Positions 33,899 through 41,292 of a stretch of DNA of 64,000 nucleotides are shown piece by piece. Source of the DNA: Brevibacterium sp. RIT 803 (GTDB lineage Bacteria; Actinomycetota; Actinomycetes; Actinomycetales; Brevibacteriaceae); NCBI RefSeq assembly GCF_016892625.1, contig NZ_JAFEMW010000001.1:620001-684000 (forward strand). Reading direction: 5' to 3'. Within the stretch, counting starts at the first letter, position 1. The number at the start of each line of letters is the position of its first letter. The notes beneath the pieces are model-generated. The model did not search any database and was not told the DNA's origin. It was given only the letters and a program-made list of their open reading frames with translations. The position numbers and the translations under genes were made by a program.

Positions 33899-34964
33899 GA
33901 TCGACATCCAATGAGGAGACTGCGGCAAATGACAGGTCGCTGGGTCCGATTCCACGGCGGACGAGTTCGGCACCGAGAGCTGCGACCATGGCTCCGTTGT
34001 CCGTGCACAGACTCAACGGCGGCACCCTCAGCTCCACCCCAGCCTCGGCGCATCTGGCTCCGAGGACCGCTCGCAGGTGGGAGTTCGCGGCGACTCCCCC
34101 GCCGAGGACGACGTGGCTGATTCCGGTGTCGGCCGCCGCCAGCAGCGTCTTGGTCACGAGAACGTCGACGACGGCGTCCTCGAAGCCTGCTGCGATGTCG
34201 GCGACCCGCAGGTCCGTGCCCAGCGTTTCGGCCTTCGTGACCTCCCGCAGTGCGGCGGTCTTGAGTCCGGAGAACGAGAAGTTGAAGCGACGTTCGGGAT
34301 CGCGCAGATCCTGCTTCTTCGCCAGTCCGCGGGGGAACTTCACAGCGGTGCGGTCGCCGGGAATTCCGCTTCCGTCGAGCACTCCGAGAGCGGCCTTGGA
34401 GATATTCGGCCCACCCGGGTAGTTGAGCCCCAGCAGCCGTGCGGTCTTGTCGAAGGCTTCGCCGGCGGCATCGTCGATCGTGGCGCCGATGAGTTCGATG
34501 TCATCGACGACGTCTCCGATGCGCAGGATCTCGGTGTGCCCACCGGAGACGAGGAGTGCGATGGTCGGCGTGGTCAGGCCGTCGACGTCGGTGGCGATGA
34601 GGTCCACCGCCACATGTGCGGCGAGGTGGTTGACCCCGTAGAGCGGCAGATTGAGTGCCGCGGCGAGGCCCTTGGCAGCACCGACTCCGACCATCAGCGC
34701 GCCGCTGAGGCCTGGGCCGGCGGTCACGGCGATGGCGTCGAGGTCGCTCAGCGCGATGTCTGCCTGATCGCAGGCCGAGGCGATGGCCGGCCCGATGGCC
34801 TGGACGTGTGCACGTGAGGCGACCTCGGGAACCACACCGCCGAAGCGAACGTGTTCATCCATCGATGAGGAGACCGTGTTGGTCAGCAGCGTCCGACCCC
34901 GAACGATTCCGACTCCGGTTTCGTCACAGGATGATTCGATGCCCAGCACCAGCGGTTCGCTCAT
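33885..34964 (-). CDS. tsaD: tRNA N6-adenosine threonylcarbamoyltransferase
   Basis: A 359-residue enzyme that transfers the threonylcarbamoyl group to A37 of ANN-decoding tRNAs, working with TsaB and TsaE. The ASKHA fold begins [15 protein letters not shown]; the iron ligands are in [38 protein letters not shown] and [13 protein letters not shown] complete the family pattern. The start overlaps the upstream SRPBCC-like gene stop by four bases. TsaB and TsaE are encoded 4-5 kb away on the same strand; in many actinobacteria all four of tsaE, tsaB, rimI and tsaD are contiguous. Confidence 0.96.
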   Translation of the reverse strand: MSEPLVLGIESSCDETGVGIVRGRTLLTNTVSSSMDEHVRFGGVVPEVASRAHVQAIGPAIASACDQADIALSDLDAIAVTAGPGLSGALMVGVGAAKGLAAALNLPLYGVNHLAAHVAVDLIATDVDGLTTPTIALLVSGGHTEILRIGDVVDDIELIGATIDDAAGEAFDKTARLLGLNYPGGPNISKAALGVLDGSGIPGDRTAVKFPRGLAKKQDLRDPERRFNFSFSGLKTAALREVTKAETLGTDLRVADIAAGFEDAVVDVLVTKTLLAAADTGISHVVLGGGVAANSHLRAVLGARCAEAGVELRVPPLSLCTDNGAMVAALGAELVRRGIGPSDLSFAAVSSLDVDHVLV

Positions 34965-35554
34965 CTGTCGCTCGCCTCGTCCTCGCTGTGATCCGTTTCG
35001 CTGTCGTCCGTTTCGCTGTCCTCAAGTTCGAGGTCCGCGTAGAGTGCGAGCAGCTCTTCCTCATCGGCCTCGGCGACGTCGAGGCCAAGGACCCGAGCAA
35101 ACAGGCGCAGGTGGGTGTCCCACATCGGTCCGAAGTCCGCGGCCTTGAGACGAGCGCTCTCGACGTCAGGCGCGGATTGGGTGAAGATCAGGAGGGTCGC
35201 ATCCCCGTCCGTGAGTTCGAGTGCGAGCAGCGCCATCCCCAGCACACCGAAGTCATCGAACTCCACGAGGACATGGTCCTCAACCTCGCAGCTGAGGATC
35301 TCACCGTTCAGTGTGGTCTCACCGAGGTCGAAGGCGATCGCAGGATTGGGATCCTCCGCGTCGCTGTTCTCAGAGTCATCACTGTCCGTGCCGGCTGCGG
35401 CTTCGTCGATGGTGAAGGACGCGAACCATGACCTGGCGGTTTCGCTGTCGACAAGCGTGGACCAGACGGTCGCAATGTCGAGTGCCAGCGGCAGCTCGAT
35501 GACAAGGTCGGTGCCGTTCTCCCATTTCACAAGGCGTGGACTCGTGCTCGTCAT
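34961..35554 (-). CDS. SRPBCC/AHSA1-like protein of unknown role
   Basis: A 197-residue protein with the outline of the START/SRPBCC fold: [20 protein letters not shown] near the N terminus, [12 protein letters not shown], an insert [38 protein letters not shown], then [16 protein letters not shown] and a long C-terminal helix containing [22 protein letters not shown] proteins bind hydrophobic ligands or chaperone clients; no function is proposed. Both the insert and the C-terminal tail ([19 protein letters not shown]) are strongly acidic. ATG 35554 overlaps the upstream reductase stop by four bases, and its own stop overlaps tsaD, so it belongs to one operon with them. Confidence 0.7.
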   Translation of the reverse strand: MTSTSPRLVKWENGTDLVIELPLALDIATVWSTLVDSETARSWFASFTIDEAAAGTDSDDSENSDAEDPNPAIAFDLGETTLNGEILSCEVEDHVLVEFDDFGVLGMALLALELTDGDATLLIFTQSAPDVESARLKAADFGPMWDTHLRLFARVLGLDVAEADEEELLALYADLELEDSETDDSETDHSEDEASDR

Positions 35555-36498
35555 GCTTCCACCCATGCTTCGTTGAGGGCCGTGATCTCGTCCTCGGCCA
35601 GCTGCAGTTCGGTTCCCGCGAGCAGTTCGCTCAGCTGCTCAGGCACGCGCGCCGAGGCGATGGTGGAGGGAATGAAATCGTGTGACAGCTGCCAGGCCAG
35701 TGTGGTTGCGGTCATGGTGGCGTTGTGCGCCGAGGCCACGTCATCGAGGATTTCGAGAGCGCGAAGCGCCTCTTGGTTCTCGAGGAAGTCAGCGACGCGT
35801 TCGCCGCGCACGCTTCCGGTGGAGTCTCCACCGGTGTGCTTTCCCGTGAGGAATCCCGAGGCCAAGGAGTGGAAGGGCAGTTCGGCGATGCCGTTGGACC
35901 GCAGGTAGGCCTGCTTCTGTGAATCCACCGCGCTGCGAGCCACGAGGTTGTACCGATCCTGGACGACGCGGTAGCACGCCAGTGAGTACTTCGCACTGAT
36001 CTTCATGGCCGACTGCAGGCGATCCAAGGTGAAGTTCGAGGCGCCGAGGTAGCTGACCTTCCCGGAGCGCACCAGTGCGTCGAAGGTCTCCGCTACCGCC
36101 ACCTGATCGACGTTCTCGTCGTCGGCGTGGGCGTAGTAGACGTCGACGTGGTCGGTGCCCAAACGACGCAGGGAGGAGTCGATGCATTTGCGGATATTGG
36201 CTGGGTCGAGCCCCTTGTGCTTCGGATGCATTCCGACCTTGGTGGCGATGACCATGTCATCGCGGTTGCCACGCGAGGCCATCCATTCGCCGATGATGGT
36301 CTCCGACTCACCGCCGGAGTTGCCGTCGACCCACACGGAGTAGGCATCCGCTGTATCGATGAAGTTTCCGCCCGCCTCGGCGTAGGCGTCGAGGACCGCG
36401 AAGCTCTGATCCCTATCAGCACCCCAGCCGAAGGGATTGCCTCCCAGATGCAGGGGGTGGACCATCAGATTCGTGTCAGCAAGTTGCACTCTTTCCAT
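35551..36498 (-). CDS. Aldo/keto reductase
   Basis: A 315-residue NADPH-dependent oxidoreductase with the TIM-barrel AKR pattern. NPFGWGADRDQSFAVLDAY and NFIDTADAYSVW contain the catalytic aspartate and tyrosine; VIATKVGMHPKHKGL holds the lysine, and DVYYAHADDENV replaces the usual histidine block with an HAD form. It resembles the YajO / aryl-alcohol dehydrogenase-like subgroup. The substrate is unknown. It is the first gene of the operon with the SRPBCC-like protein, tsaD and the NUDIX hydrolase; all starts and stops overlap. An upstream 143-bp region is shared with the divergent heme oxygenase. Confidence 0.88.
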   Translation of the reverse strand: MERVQLADTNLMVHPLHLGGNPFGWGADRDQSFAVLDAYAEAGGNFIDTADAYSVWVDGNSGGESETIIGEWMASRGNRDDMVIATKVGMHPKHKGLDPANIRKCIDSSLRRLGTDHVDVYYAHADDENVDQVAVAETFDALVRSGKVSYLGASNFTLDRLQSAMKISAKYSLACYRVVQDRYNLVARSAVDSQKQAYLRSNGIAELPFHSLASGFLTGKHTGGDSTGSVRGERVADFLENQEALRALEILDDVASAHNATMTATTLAWQLSHDFIPSTIASARVPEQLSELLAGTELQLAEDEITALNEAWVEA

Positions 36499-36547
36499 GG
36501 CTCCAGCCTACCCTTTGGCAGTGGCCGGCGGCGGTACGGGGCGCAGG

Positions 36548-36566
36548 TTAGGACAGGCTCGACTAA
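36548..36566. promoter_or_regulatory. Iron box of the DtxR/IdeR type before heme oxygenase
   Basis: TTAGGACAGGCTCGACTAA agrees with the 19-bp DtxR/IdeR consensus TTAGGTTAGGCTAACCTAA at 14 positions, keeping both ends and the central AGGCT. It overlaps a -10-like TAAGAT. This is the expected position for iron-dependent repression of the downstream heme oxygenase. Confidence 0.75.
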
Positions 36567-36641
36567 GATGAAAACAAGCACTGCAGCAGCCCTGACCTTC
36601 GAGACACTTCCGGATCATCGATCTCTCAATGAGGAAACATC

Positions 36642-37340
36642 ATGACTGAACTATTCTCAGCTCGCCTCAAGGCCAGCACAGCCACGATCCACGACGAAGT
36701 CGAGCACACGAATTTCATGGTCGATCTCATGGAAGGCAGACTCGACTCACGCGCCTACGCTCTCCTGCTCACGCAGTACACGGTCATCTACTCAGCCCTC
36801 GAGGCGAAGTCCCGGGAGTTCGCCGAGGACCCGATCTTTGCACCTTTTCACGATGCGGATCTGTTCCGAGGTGAACGCATCGCCCGGGACCTGCAGGAAC
36901 TCACCGGCTCGGAGGAGTTCACGTTCATCGGCGCAGATCTGCCCATCACCGGAAGCGCCGAGGCATATGCACGACACCTCGGCCGACTCGACAAGCCTGA
37001 GCAGGTCATCGCGCACCACTACACGCGCTACCTCGGCGATCTCTCCGGCGGGCAGGCCATCGGAGCGCTCATGGGCAGGCACTACGACATTCCTGCCAGT
37101 GCGCTGACGATCTGGGACTTCACCGAACTCGGCAAGACGAAGCCGTACAAGGACTCCTACCGTCTGCGCCTCAACGACATCGCAGGCACCGGTGGGAACG
37201 AGCAGACCGTCATCGATGAGACGATGACCGCGTTCGAACTCAATGGCGAGCTTCTTTCGGAGCTGACGTCTCTGGCCGACCGTCCCGGTGCTGCTGGCCG
37301 TCCCGCTGCCACCCCTCCCGCTGCTTCATCTGTCTCCTGA
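36642..37340 (+). CDS. hmuO: Heme oxygenase, biliverdin-producing
   Basis: A 232-residue all-helical enzyme that opens the heme ring to biliverdin, CO and free iron, used to obtain iron from host or environmental heme. The proximal ligand is His17 in ATIHDEVEHTNFM; the distal helix reads YLGDLSGGQAIGALMGRHY, the flexible glycine-rich motif of the family. Length equals HmuO of Corynebacterium plus a C-terminal alanine/proline tail. ATG 36642 has GAGGAA upstream. The iron box at 36548-36566 indicates DtxR/IdeR repression. No heme importer lies next to it. The LysE-type exporter follows on the same strand after 90 bp. Confidence 0.93.
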   Translation: MTELFSARLKASTATIHDEVEHTNFMVDLMEGRLDSRAYALLLTQYTVIYSALEAKSREFAEDPIFAPFHDADLFRGERIARDLQELTGSEEFTFIGADLPITGSAEAYARHLGRLDKPEQVIAHHYTRYLGDLSGGQAIGALMGRHYDIPASALTIWDFTELGKTKPYKDSYRLRLNDIAGTGGNEQTVIDETMTAFELNGELLSELTSLADRPGAAGRPAATPPAASSVS

Positions 37341-37430
37341 GCTGTGCTCGGCGGCTCCTGACGCCGGAATCGGAGGATGTAAGCTGAATCCGCATCCCCG
37401 CTGGAACGACGAACAGTTCGAGAGACAGAC

Positions 37431-38066
37431 ATGGATTCACACCAGCTATTGGCATGGGCCCTTGTGGCCGTGATCGGAGCTGCCACACCCGGGATCGATC
37501 TCATGATCGTCCTCCGGTCAACGCTGCTTCACGGCAGGCGCTCCGGTTTCGCCGCCGTCCTCGGAGTCGAAATGGGTCACGCCGTCTGGGCGGTTGCCAG
37601 TCTCATCGGCCTCACAGCCCTGCTGGCTGCATCCACCCTCGCATACGATGTGGTGCGGATCGCCGGAGCCTGCTATCTGGTCTGGCTGGGATGCACCGCG
37701 ATCTGGAAATCGCTGCCCCGCAACCGAGCAACGGCCACCGAGGCTGAAGATCTTCCCTCACAGAGCGCTGTCAGTGCGGTCCGCAGCGGCATGACCAGCA
37801 ATCTCCTCAACCCGAAGGTCGGAGTCTTCTACATCAGCATCCTGCCCCAGTTCTTGCCGACAGTCCCGACTGCCGCCGGATTGGGTGTGCTGCTCGTGAC
37901 CATCGCACTGACCATCGGCACGGTGTGGCACGCCGCCATCGTTCTTCTGGCCACCCGTGCCCGCGGCATCCTCACCCGTGAACGGGTCAAGATCTGGCTC
38001 GATCGCACGAGCGCCGCGGTGATGATCGCACTCGGCGTGCGCCTGGCGACCGAAGCTCGGGCGTAG
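37431..38066 (+). CDS. LysE/RhtB-family amino acid exporter
   Basis: A 211-residue inner-membrane protein with about six spans. The start LLAWALVAVIGAATPGIDLM contains the conserved PG in helix 1; RSGFAAVLGVEMGHAVW and SGMTSNLLNPKVGVFYISIL are the usual second and third blocks. The family exports amino acids such as lysine, threonine or homoserine. The substrate cannot be read from sequence. ATG 37431 has GAGAGACAG upstream. It may share the heme oxygenase transcript, without an evident functional link. Confidence 0.9.
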   Translation: MDSHQLLAWALVAVIGAATPGIDLMIVLRSTLLHGRRSGFAAVLGVEMGHAVWAVASLIGLTALLAASTLAYDVVRIAGACYLVWLGCTAIWKSLPRNRATATEAEDLPSQSAVSAVRSGMTSNLLNPKVGVFYISILPQFLPTVPTAAGLGVLLVTIALTIGTVWHAAIVLLATRARGILTRERVKIWLDRTSAAVMIALGVRLATEARA

Positions 38067-38070
38067 ACCG

Positions 38071-38087
38071 ACCACTGTGTGTGGTCT
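38071..38087 (+). terminator. Small hairpin after the LysE gene
   Basis: GACCAC-TGTGT-GTGGTC is a perfect six-pair stem four bases after the stop codon. It is short and lacks a T-tract, so it is only a possible terminator between this gene and the convergent rimI. Confidence 0.35.
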
Positions 38088-38133
38088 GCCGACTGCACGC
38101 AGCTTGAGTCCGCGAGCGGCCGGCGACTCCGAC

Positions 38134-38595
38134 TTATGGGTGGAAGCGCATGAGGATCGCGTCGGCACCCGGGTAGTAGTCGGGGCGTGCGCCCCATTCG
38201 GAGAATCCGAAGGAACGGTAGAGGCCCAGTGCCGGTTCGTTGTGCTCATCAACCTCGAGATGCACGACCTCGGCCCCTCGGCTCAGGGCCCAGTCGATCC
38301 CGGCTCGGAGCAGCTCTCGCGCGATGCCCTGACCGCGTCCGACCTCGGTGGTGGCAATGGTCATGACGTCCGCTTCACCGCCGGCGGCTGACATGACGAT
38401 CCACCCGGCCAGCGCCGAGGTGGGGGTCCGTGCCGCGAACATCGCCGTCCCAGCCTGAGCCTTCACAGCCCAGTAGTACGTCAGCGTCCACGCGGTGGGG
38501 CCGAAGATGGCGGCATCATGGTCCGCGACCTCGTCGAGATCCCACCAGCGCAGTTCGTCGATGCCTGCCTGTTCGTGCGGCGCACCCGTGCTCAT
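38134..38595 (-). CDS. rimI: Ribosomal protein alanine N-acetyltransferase
   Basis: A 153-residue GNAT acetyltransferase. The acetyl-CoA loop is in TTEVGRGQGIARELL (motif A, R/Q-x-x-G-x-G/A), preceded by ADVMTIA and followed by VVHLEVDEHNEPALGLYRSF and GFSEWG, which match RimI. It acetylates the N-terminal alanine of ribosomal protein S18 in E. coli; other protein N termini may be targets here. The start ATG and its GGAG are both part of a 14-bp tandem repeat that begins at the tsaB stop, a very unusual origin for a ribosome site. The gene is last in the alr-tsaE-tsaB-rimI operon. Confidence 0.9.
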   Translation of the reverse strand: MSTGAPHEQAGIDELRWWDLDEVADHDAAIFGPTAWTLTYYWAVKAQAGTAMFAARTPTSALAGWIVMSAAGGEADVMTIATTEVGRGQGIARELLRAGIDWALSRGAEVVHLEVDEHNEPALGLYRSFGFSEWGARPDYYPGADAILMRFHP

Positions 38596-38641
38596 CTCCC
38601 GGCGCTCATTTCAGGCGGCTCATCTCAGGACACTCACTTCA
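38586..38641. repeat. 14-bp tandem repeat (4 copies) linking tsaB stop to rimI start
   Basis: Read on the minus strand, the four units are TGAAGTGAGTGTCC, TGAGATGAGCCGCC, TGAAATGAGCGCCG and GGAGATGAGCACGG, at 38641-38628, 38627-38614, 38613-38600 and 38599-38586. The first includes the tsaB stop codon (TGA) and the last includes the GGAG and ATG of rimI. The units cover the entire junction between the two genes without a gap. Confidence 0.8.
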
Positions 38642-39317
38642 GTGTGCTCTCACGCACCGGTGTCGACTTGGCGTCGGGCTCGCGCAGGTATTCGGGAACC
38701 GGTTCGGCCAGCTCTCGCCCGGCCGCGATCTCGCTGGCTGCGGCGAATGCGAGGTATTCAGCGCGTGGGTCGACGATCGCAGGGAAATCCGACTGCCCGA
38801 GGACCTCGGGATAGAGGAGAAATCCGCGGCCGAGGCGGCTGCTGATGTCCGTCTGGCCTTCAGCTGCGAGGACATCGTCGACCTCGGTCGGCTTCGCAAC
38901 GAAGGGTCCGGCCTGCAGCGATGCGACGCGGCTCTCGTAGACGCTGAAATAGACTTCCTTGCGTCGTGCATCCGCGGCGATGAGCACCGGCCCTTTGGTC
39001 TGAGTATTCGTTCGGCGCAGCTCCTCGGCGAGCGCGGCCTGGGACAGAAGGCCCCTGACCGGGATCCCCCGAGCCTGACCGACCGCGATAGCCGCGGCGA
39101 TGCCCACGCGCAGCCCGGTGAATGGTCCCGGACCGATTCCGGTGACGACGAGGTCCGGCTGGGCTGAGTGCGCAAGCACCGTGGCCAGAGCGGGTCCGAT
39201 GAACTCGACGTGCCTACGCTGGTCATCGGCTTGCTCTGCCGCCAGGACGGTCCCGGATCCGGTGTCGACCAGAGCCACGGAGGCGGCCTGGGAGGTATCG
39301 ATGCTGAGTATGATCAC
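38634..39317 (-). CDS. tsaB: tRNA threonylcarbamoyladenosine biosynthesis protein TsaB
   Basis: A 227-residue TsaB (YeaZ) subunit, a catalytically inactive partner that holds TsaD in the t6A complex. The opening IILSIDTSQAASVALVD and the block VTGIGPGPFTGLRVGIAAAI are diagnostic. ARRKEVYFSVYESR is also typical. The start overlaps the tsaE stop by four bases (ATGA). Its stop codon starts a 14-bp tandem repeat that leads into rimI. Confidence 0.95.
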   Translation of the reverse strand: MIILSIDTSQAASVALVDTGSGTVLAAEQADDQRRHVEFIGPALATVLAHSAQPDLVVTGIGPGPFTGLRVGIAAAIAVGQARGIPVRGLLSQAALAEELRRTNTQTKGPVLIAADARRKEVYFSVYESRVASLQAGPFVAKPTEVDDVLAAEGQTDISSRLGRGFLLYPEVLGQSDFPAIVDPRAEYLAFAAASEIAAGRELAEPVPEYLREPDAKSTPVRESTLK

Positions 39318-39946
39318 TGGCTGTCCTCCTCGTCGGCGGACCCATCTGATCCGTCGAACTCACTGACCTCGATCGCACATGCCAGGGTCCGGAGCGAGTC
39401 TCTCACCTGCTGCAGCCGTGCATCCCAGGAGCTGCCGTGGCCGTGCAGTTCGACGAGGCGGCGTTCGTCCTCGTCATCGTCAGCAGCATCGTCGGCGTCA
39501 TCCTCAGCAGCGTCGTCGGCAGCATTGTCGCCTACGCCCCCGCCGTCGTCCGCTGCGAGGTCGAACATCGGCGTGATCGTCAGTCCGAGGTAGTCGCTGC
39601 TCAGCTGTTCGGCGAGCCCCGCACCCCATTCGACGACGGTGATCGACTCGTCGAGCTCCGAGTCGAGGTCGAGGTCCCCGAGCTCCTCGGCGTCGGAGAG
39701 TCGGTAGGCATCAACATGGACAAGTGAGGGGCCCTCGTCCAACGACGGGTGTTTGCGGGCGATGACGAAGGTGGGTGAGGTGATTCGCCCGGCGACTCCC
39801 AAGGCCCGCCCCAGGGATTGTGTGAATGTCGTCTTTCCCGCGCCGAGGTTGCCGCTGAGGATGAGGAGATCACCTGCCCGCAGGTGCCCGGCGAGGGCTT
39901 CTGCGAAGGACCTCATCTGGTCAAGGGACGTCAGCTGAAGCTTCAT
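39314..39946 (-). CDS. tsaE: tRNA threonylcarbamoyladenosine biosynthesis ATPase TsaE
   Basis: A 210-residue P-loop ATPase of t6A synthesis. Walker A is GNLGAGKTTFTQ (residues 32-43), followed by SPTFVIA (switch I), LVHVDAYRL and VVEWGAGLAE. Normal TsaE proteins have about 150-160 residues. Here an acidic low-complexity insert lies at about 131-162 (ADDAAEDDADDAADDDEDE) before a terminal RRLVELHGHGSSWDAR block, and the C-terminal end (DGSDGSADEEDSQ) is acidic too. ATG 39946 is set by the four-base overlap with the alr stop and the start of homology; the longer frame upstream is not used. Confidence 0.92.
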   Translation of the reverse strand: MKLQLTSLDQMRSFAEALAGHLRAGDLLILSGNLGAGKTTFTQSLGRALGVAGRITSPTFVIARKHPSLDEGPSLVHVDAYRLSDAEELGDLDLDSELDESITVVEWGAGLAEQLSSDYLGLTITPMFDLAADDGGGVGDNAADDAAEDDADDAADDDEDERRLVELHGHGSSWDARLQQVRDSLRTLACAIEVSEFDGSDGSADEEDSQ

Positions 39947-41169
39947 CCCAGACCCCCGCCGTCGACAGGATGCGGCTCCACTTCCACGCGGTCGACGCGT
40001 TCGCTGATGCGGGTGACGATCTCGTAGTTGATCGTATCGGCCCAGGTCCCCCATTCGGCCGCACTGGGACCATCGGGGCCGAAGATGACGACCTCATCGC
40101 CGATGGCGACCTCTCCGGCACCGACCTCGACGATCATCTGATCCATCGCGATCCGACCGATGACGGGATAGCGGGTGCCGCGGATGGAGACCTCGGCCCT
40201 GTTCGATGCCGAGCGAGCGAGCCCGTCACCGTAGCCTCCGGGAACCAGCGCGAACCTGGTGTCGGCCGCCGCCGTGAACGTGAGTCCATAGGAGGCGCCG
40301 TGACCGCTGGGGACGTCCTTGAGATTGACGATCTGGGAGACCAGTCGCATCACCGGCACCAGTCCCAGATCCTGTGCAGTCTGATCCTCGAGCGGGGAGA
40401 GACCATACAGGGACAGGCCCACCCGAGCCGAGGTGCCCGGGAACGGTGAGAGCGTGAGCGCGGCCGGCGAATTCGCAATGTGGACCTCGAGTCGCCTCGA
40501 TTCGCCGAGGCGGCCCTGGGCCTCGTCGAGCACCGCCGTGAGCTCCCGGTAGGCCGAGTCGAAGACGTGCGTCTGCTGCGCGGTCTCGACACGTTCGGGT
40601 TCGTCCGCGACGGCGTAGTGGCTCATGATGCCCACGATTTCAAGATCCGGGGCAACCGCACTCGCATCGGCCTCATCCGCCTCGGGCCCGGCATCCAGGT
40701 CCCGCAGCTTCTCGAGGGCACACTTCCAGTCCGCAGGAGCCAGGCCGTTGCGTCCGAGCCCGGTGTCGACCTTGAGGTGGAGGCGGGCGGTGGAGTTCGT
40801 GCGGTGGGCCGCGTCTCGCGCTCGATCGAGGCTGTCCACGGTGGACACGCCCAGCTCGATGCCGGCGGCGACGGCAGCGTCGAGGTCGGTGGTCGGTCCG
40901 TACAGCCATGCTGTGATGGTGACCTCGTCTCCCAGCAGCTCGCGCAGGTGCAGCGCCTCGCTGACGGTGGCCACGCAGAAGTCCCGCCACCCGGCGGCGA
41001 ACAACGCCGGGGCGACGATGTCGATGCCATGGCCGTAGGCGTTGGCCTTGACGACGCATTTGAGTCGGGCGGGGGTGAGCCGCTTCGCGAGGACCGTGGC
41101 GTTGGCCTGCAGTGCGGCCACGTCGATCTCGGCTCTCACCAGTGCCCCTGAGGTATCGGTTGATGTCAC
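39943..41169 (-). CDS. alr: Alanine racemase
   Basis: A 408-residue PLP enzyme that makes D-alanine for peptidoglycan. The cofactor lysine is Lys41 in KCVVKANAYGHG; the catalytic tyrosine lies in GASYGLTFTA in the C-terminal half; VPGGYGDGLARS and GRIAMDQMIVEVG are further family marks. The loop DAGPEADEADASAVAPDLE (about residues 165-183) is longer than usual and acidic. It heads the operon alr-tsaE-tsaB-rimI, with four-base overlaps, and is separated from the NAD(P)HX repair gene by a 20-bp tandem repeat array. The start is ATG 41169. Confidence 0.95.
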   Translation of the reverse strand: MTSTDTSGALVRAEIDVAALQANATVLAKRLTPARLKCVVKANAYGHGIDIVAPALFAAGWRDFCVATVSEALHLRELLGDEVTITAWLYGPTTDLDAAVAAGIELGVSTVDSLDRARDAAHRTNSTARLHLKVDTGLGRNGLAPADWKCALEKLRDLDAGPEADEADASAVAPDLEIVGIMSHYAVADEPERVETAQQTHVFDSAYRELTAVLDEAQGRLGESRRLEVHIANSPAALTLSPFPGTSARVGLSLYGLSPLEDQTAQDLGLVPVMRLVSQIVNLKDVPSGHGASYGLTFTAAADTRFALVPGGYGDGLARSASNRAEVSIRGTRYPVIGRIAMDQMIVEVGAGEVAIGDEVVIFGPDGPSAAEWGTWADTINYEIVTRISERVDRVEVEPHPVDGGGLG

Positions 41170-41220
41170 TGGATAAGAATACCGTGGACCGTCATCTTCC
41201 CTCCGACGGGACCCGCTGAC

Positions 41221-41292
41221 TCGATCAGGGATCTGCTCACCCGATCAGGGGCCCGCCCACCCGATCAGGGACCTGCTCACTCGATCAGGGAT
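41221..41292. repeat. 20-bp tandem repeat (3.6 copies) spanning a stop codon
   Basis: Units lie at 41221-41240, 41241-41260, 41261-41280 and 41281-41292, all with CGATCAGGG at the same phase and a period of exactly 20 bp. The last, partial unit is the 3' end of the NAD(P)HX repair gene: it codes for SLIE and the stop codon falls at the junction. The other units are therefore copies of the gene's own end, extended into the intergenic region towards alr. Confidence 0.85.

Noticed and set aside
33885..36498. A frameshifted or broken gene in the tsaD operon
   Set aside because: The starts and stops overlap by only 4-14 bases and all four products are full length; these are normal coupled genes.
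41221..41292. A CRISPR array
   Set aside because: Units are directly adjoining, without spacers, only 20 bp long and related to the end of the neighbouring gene.
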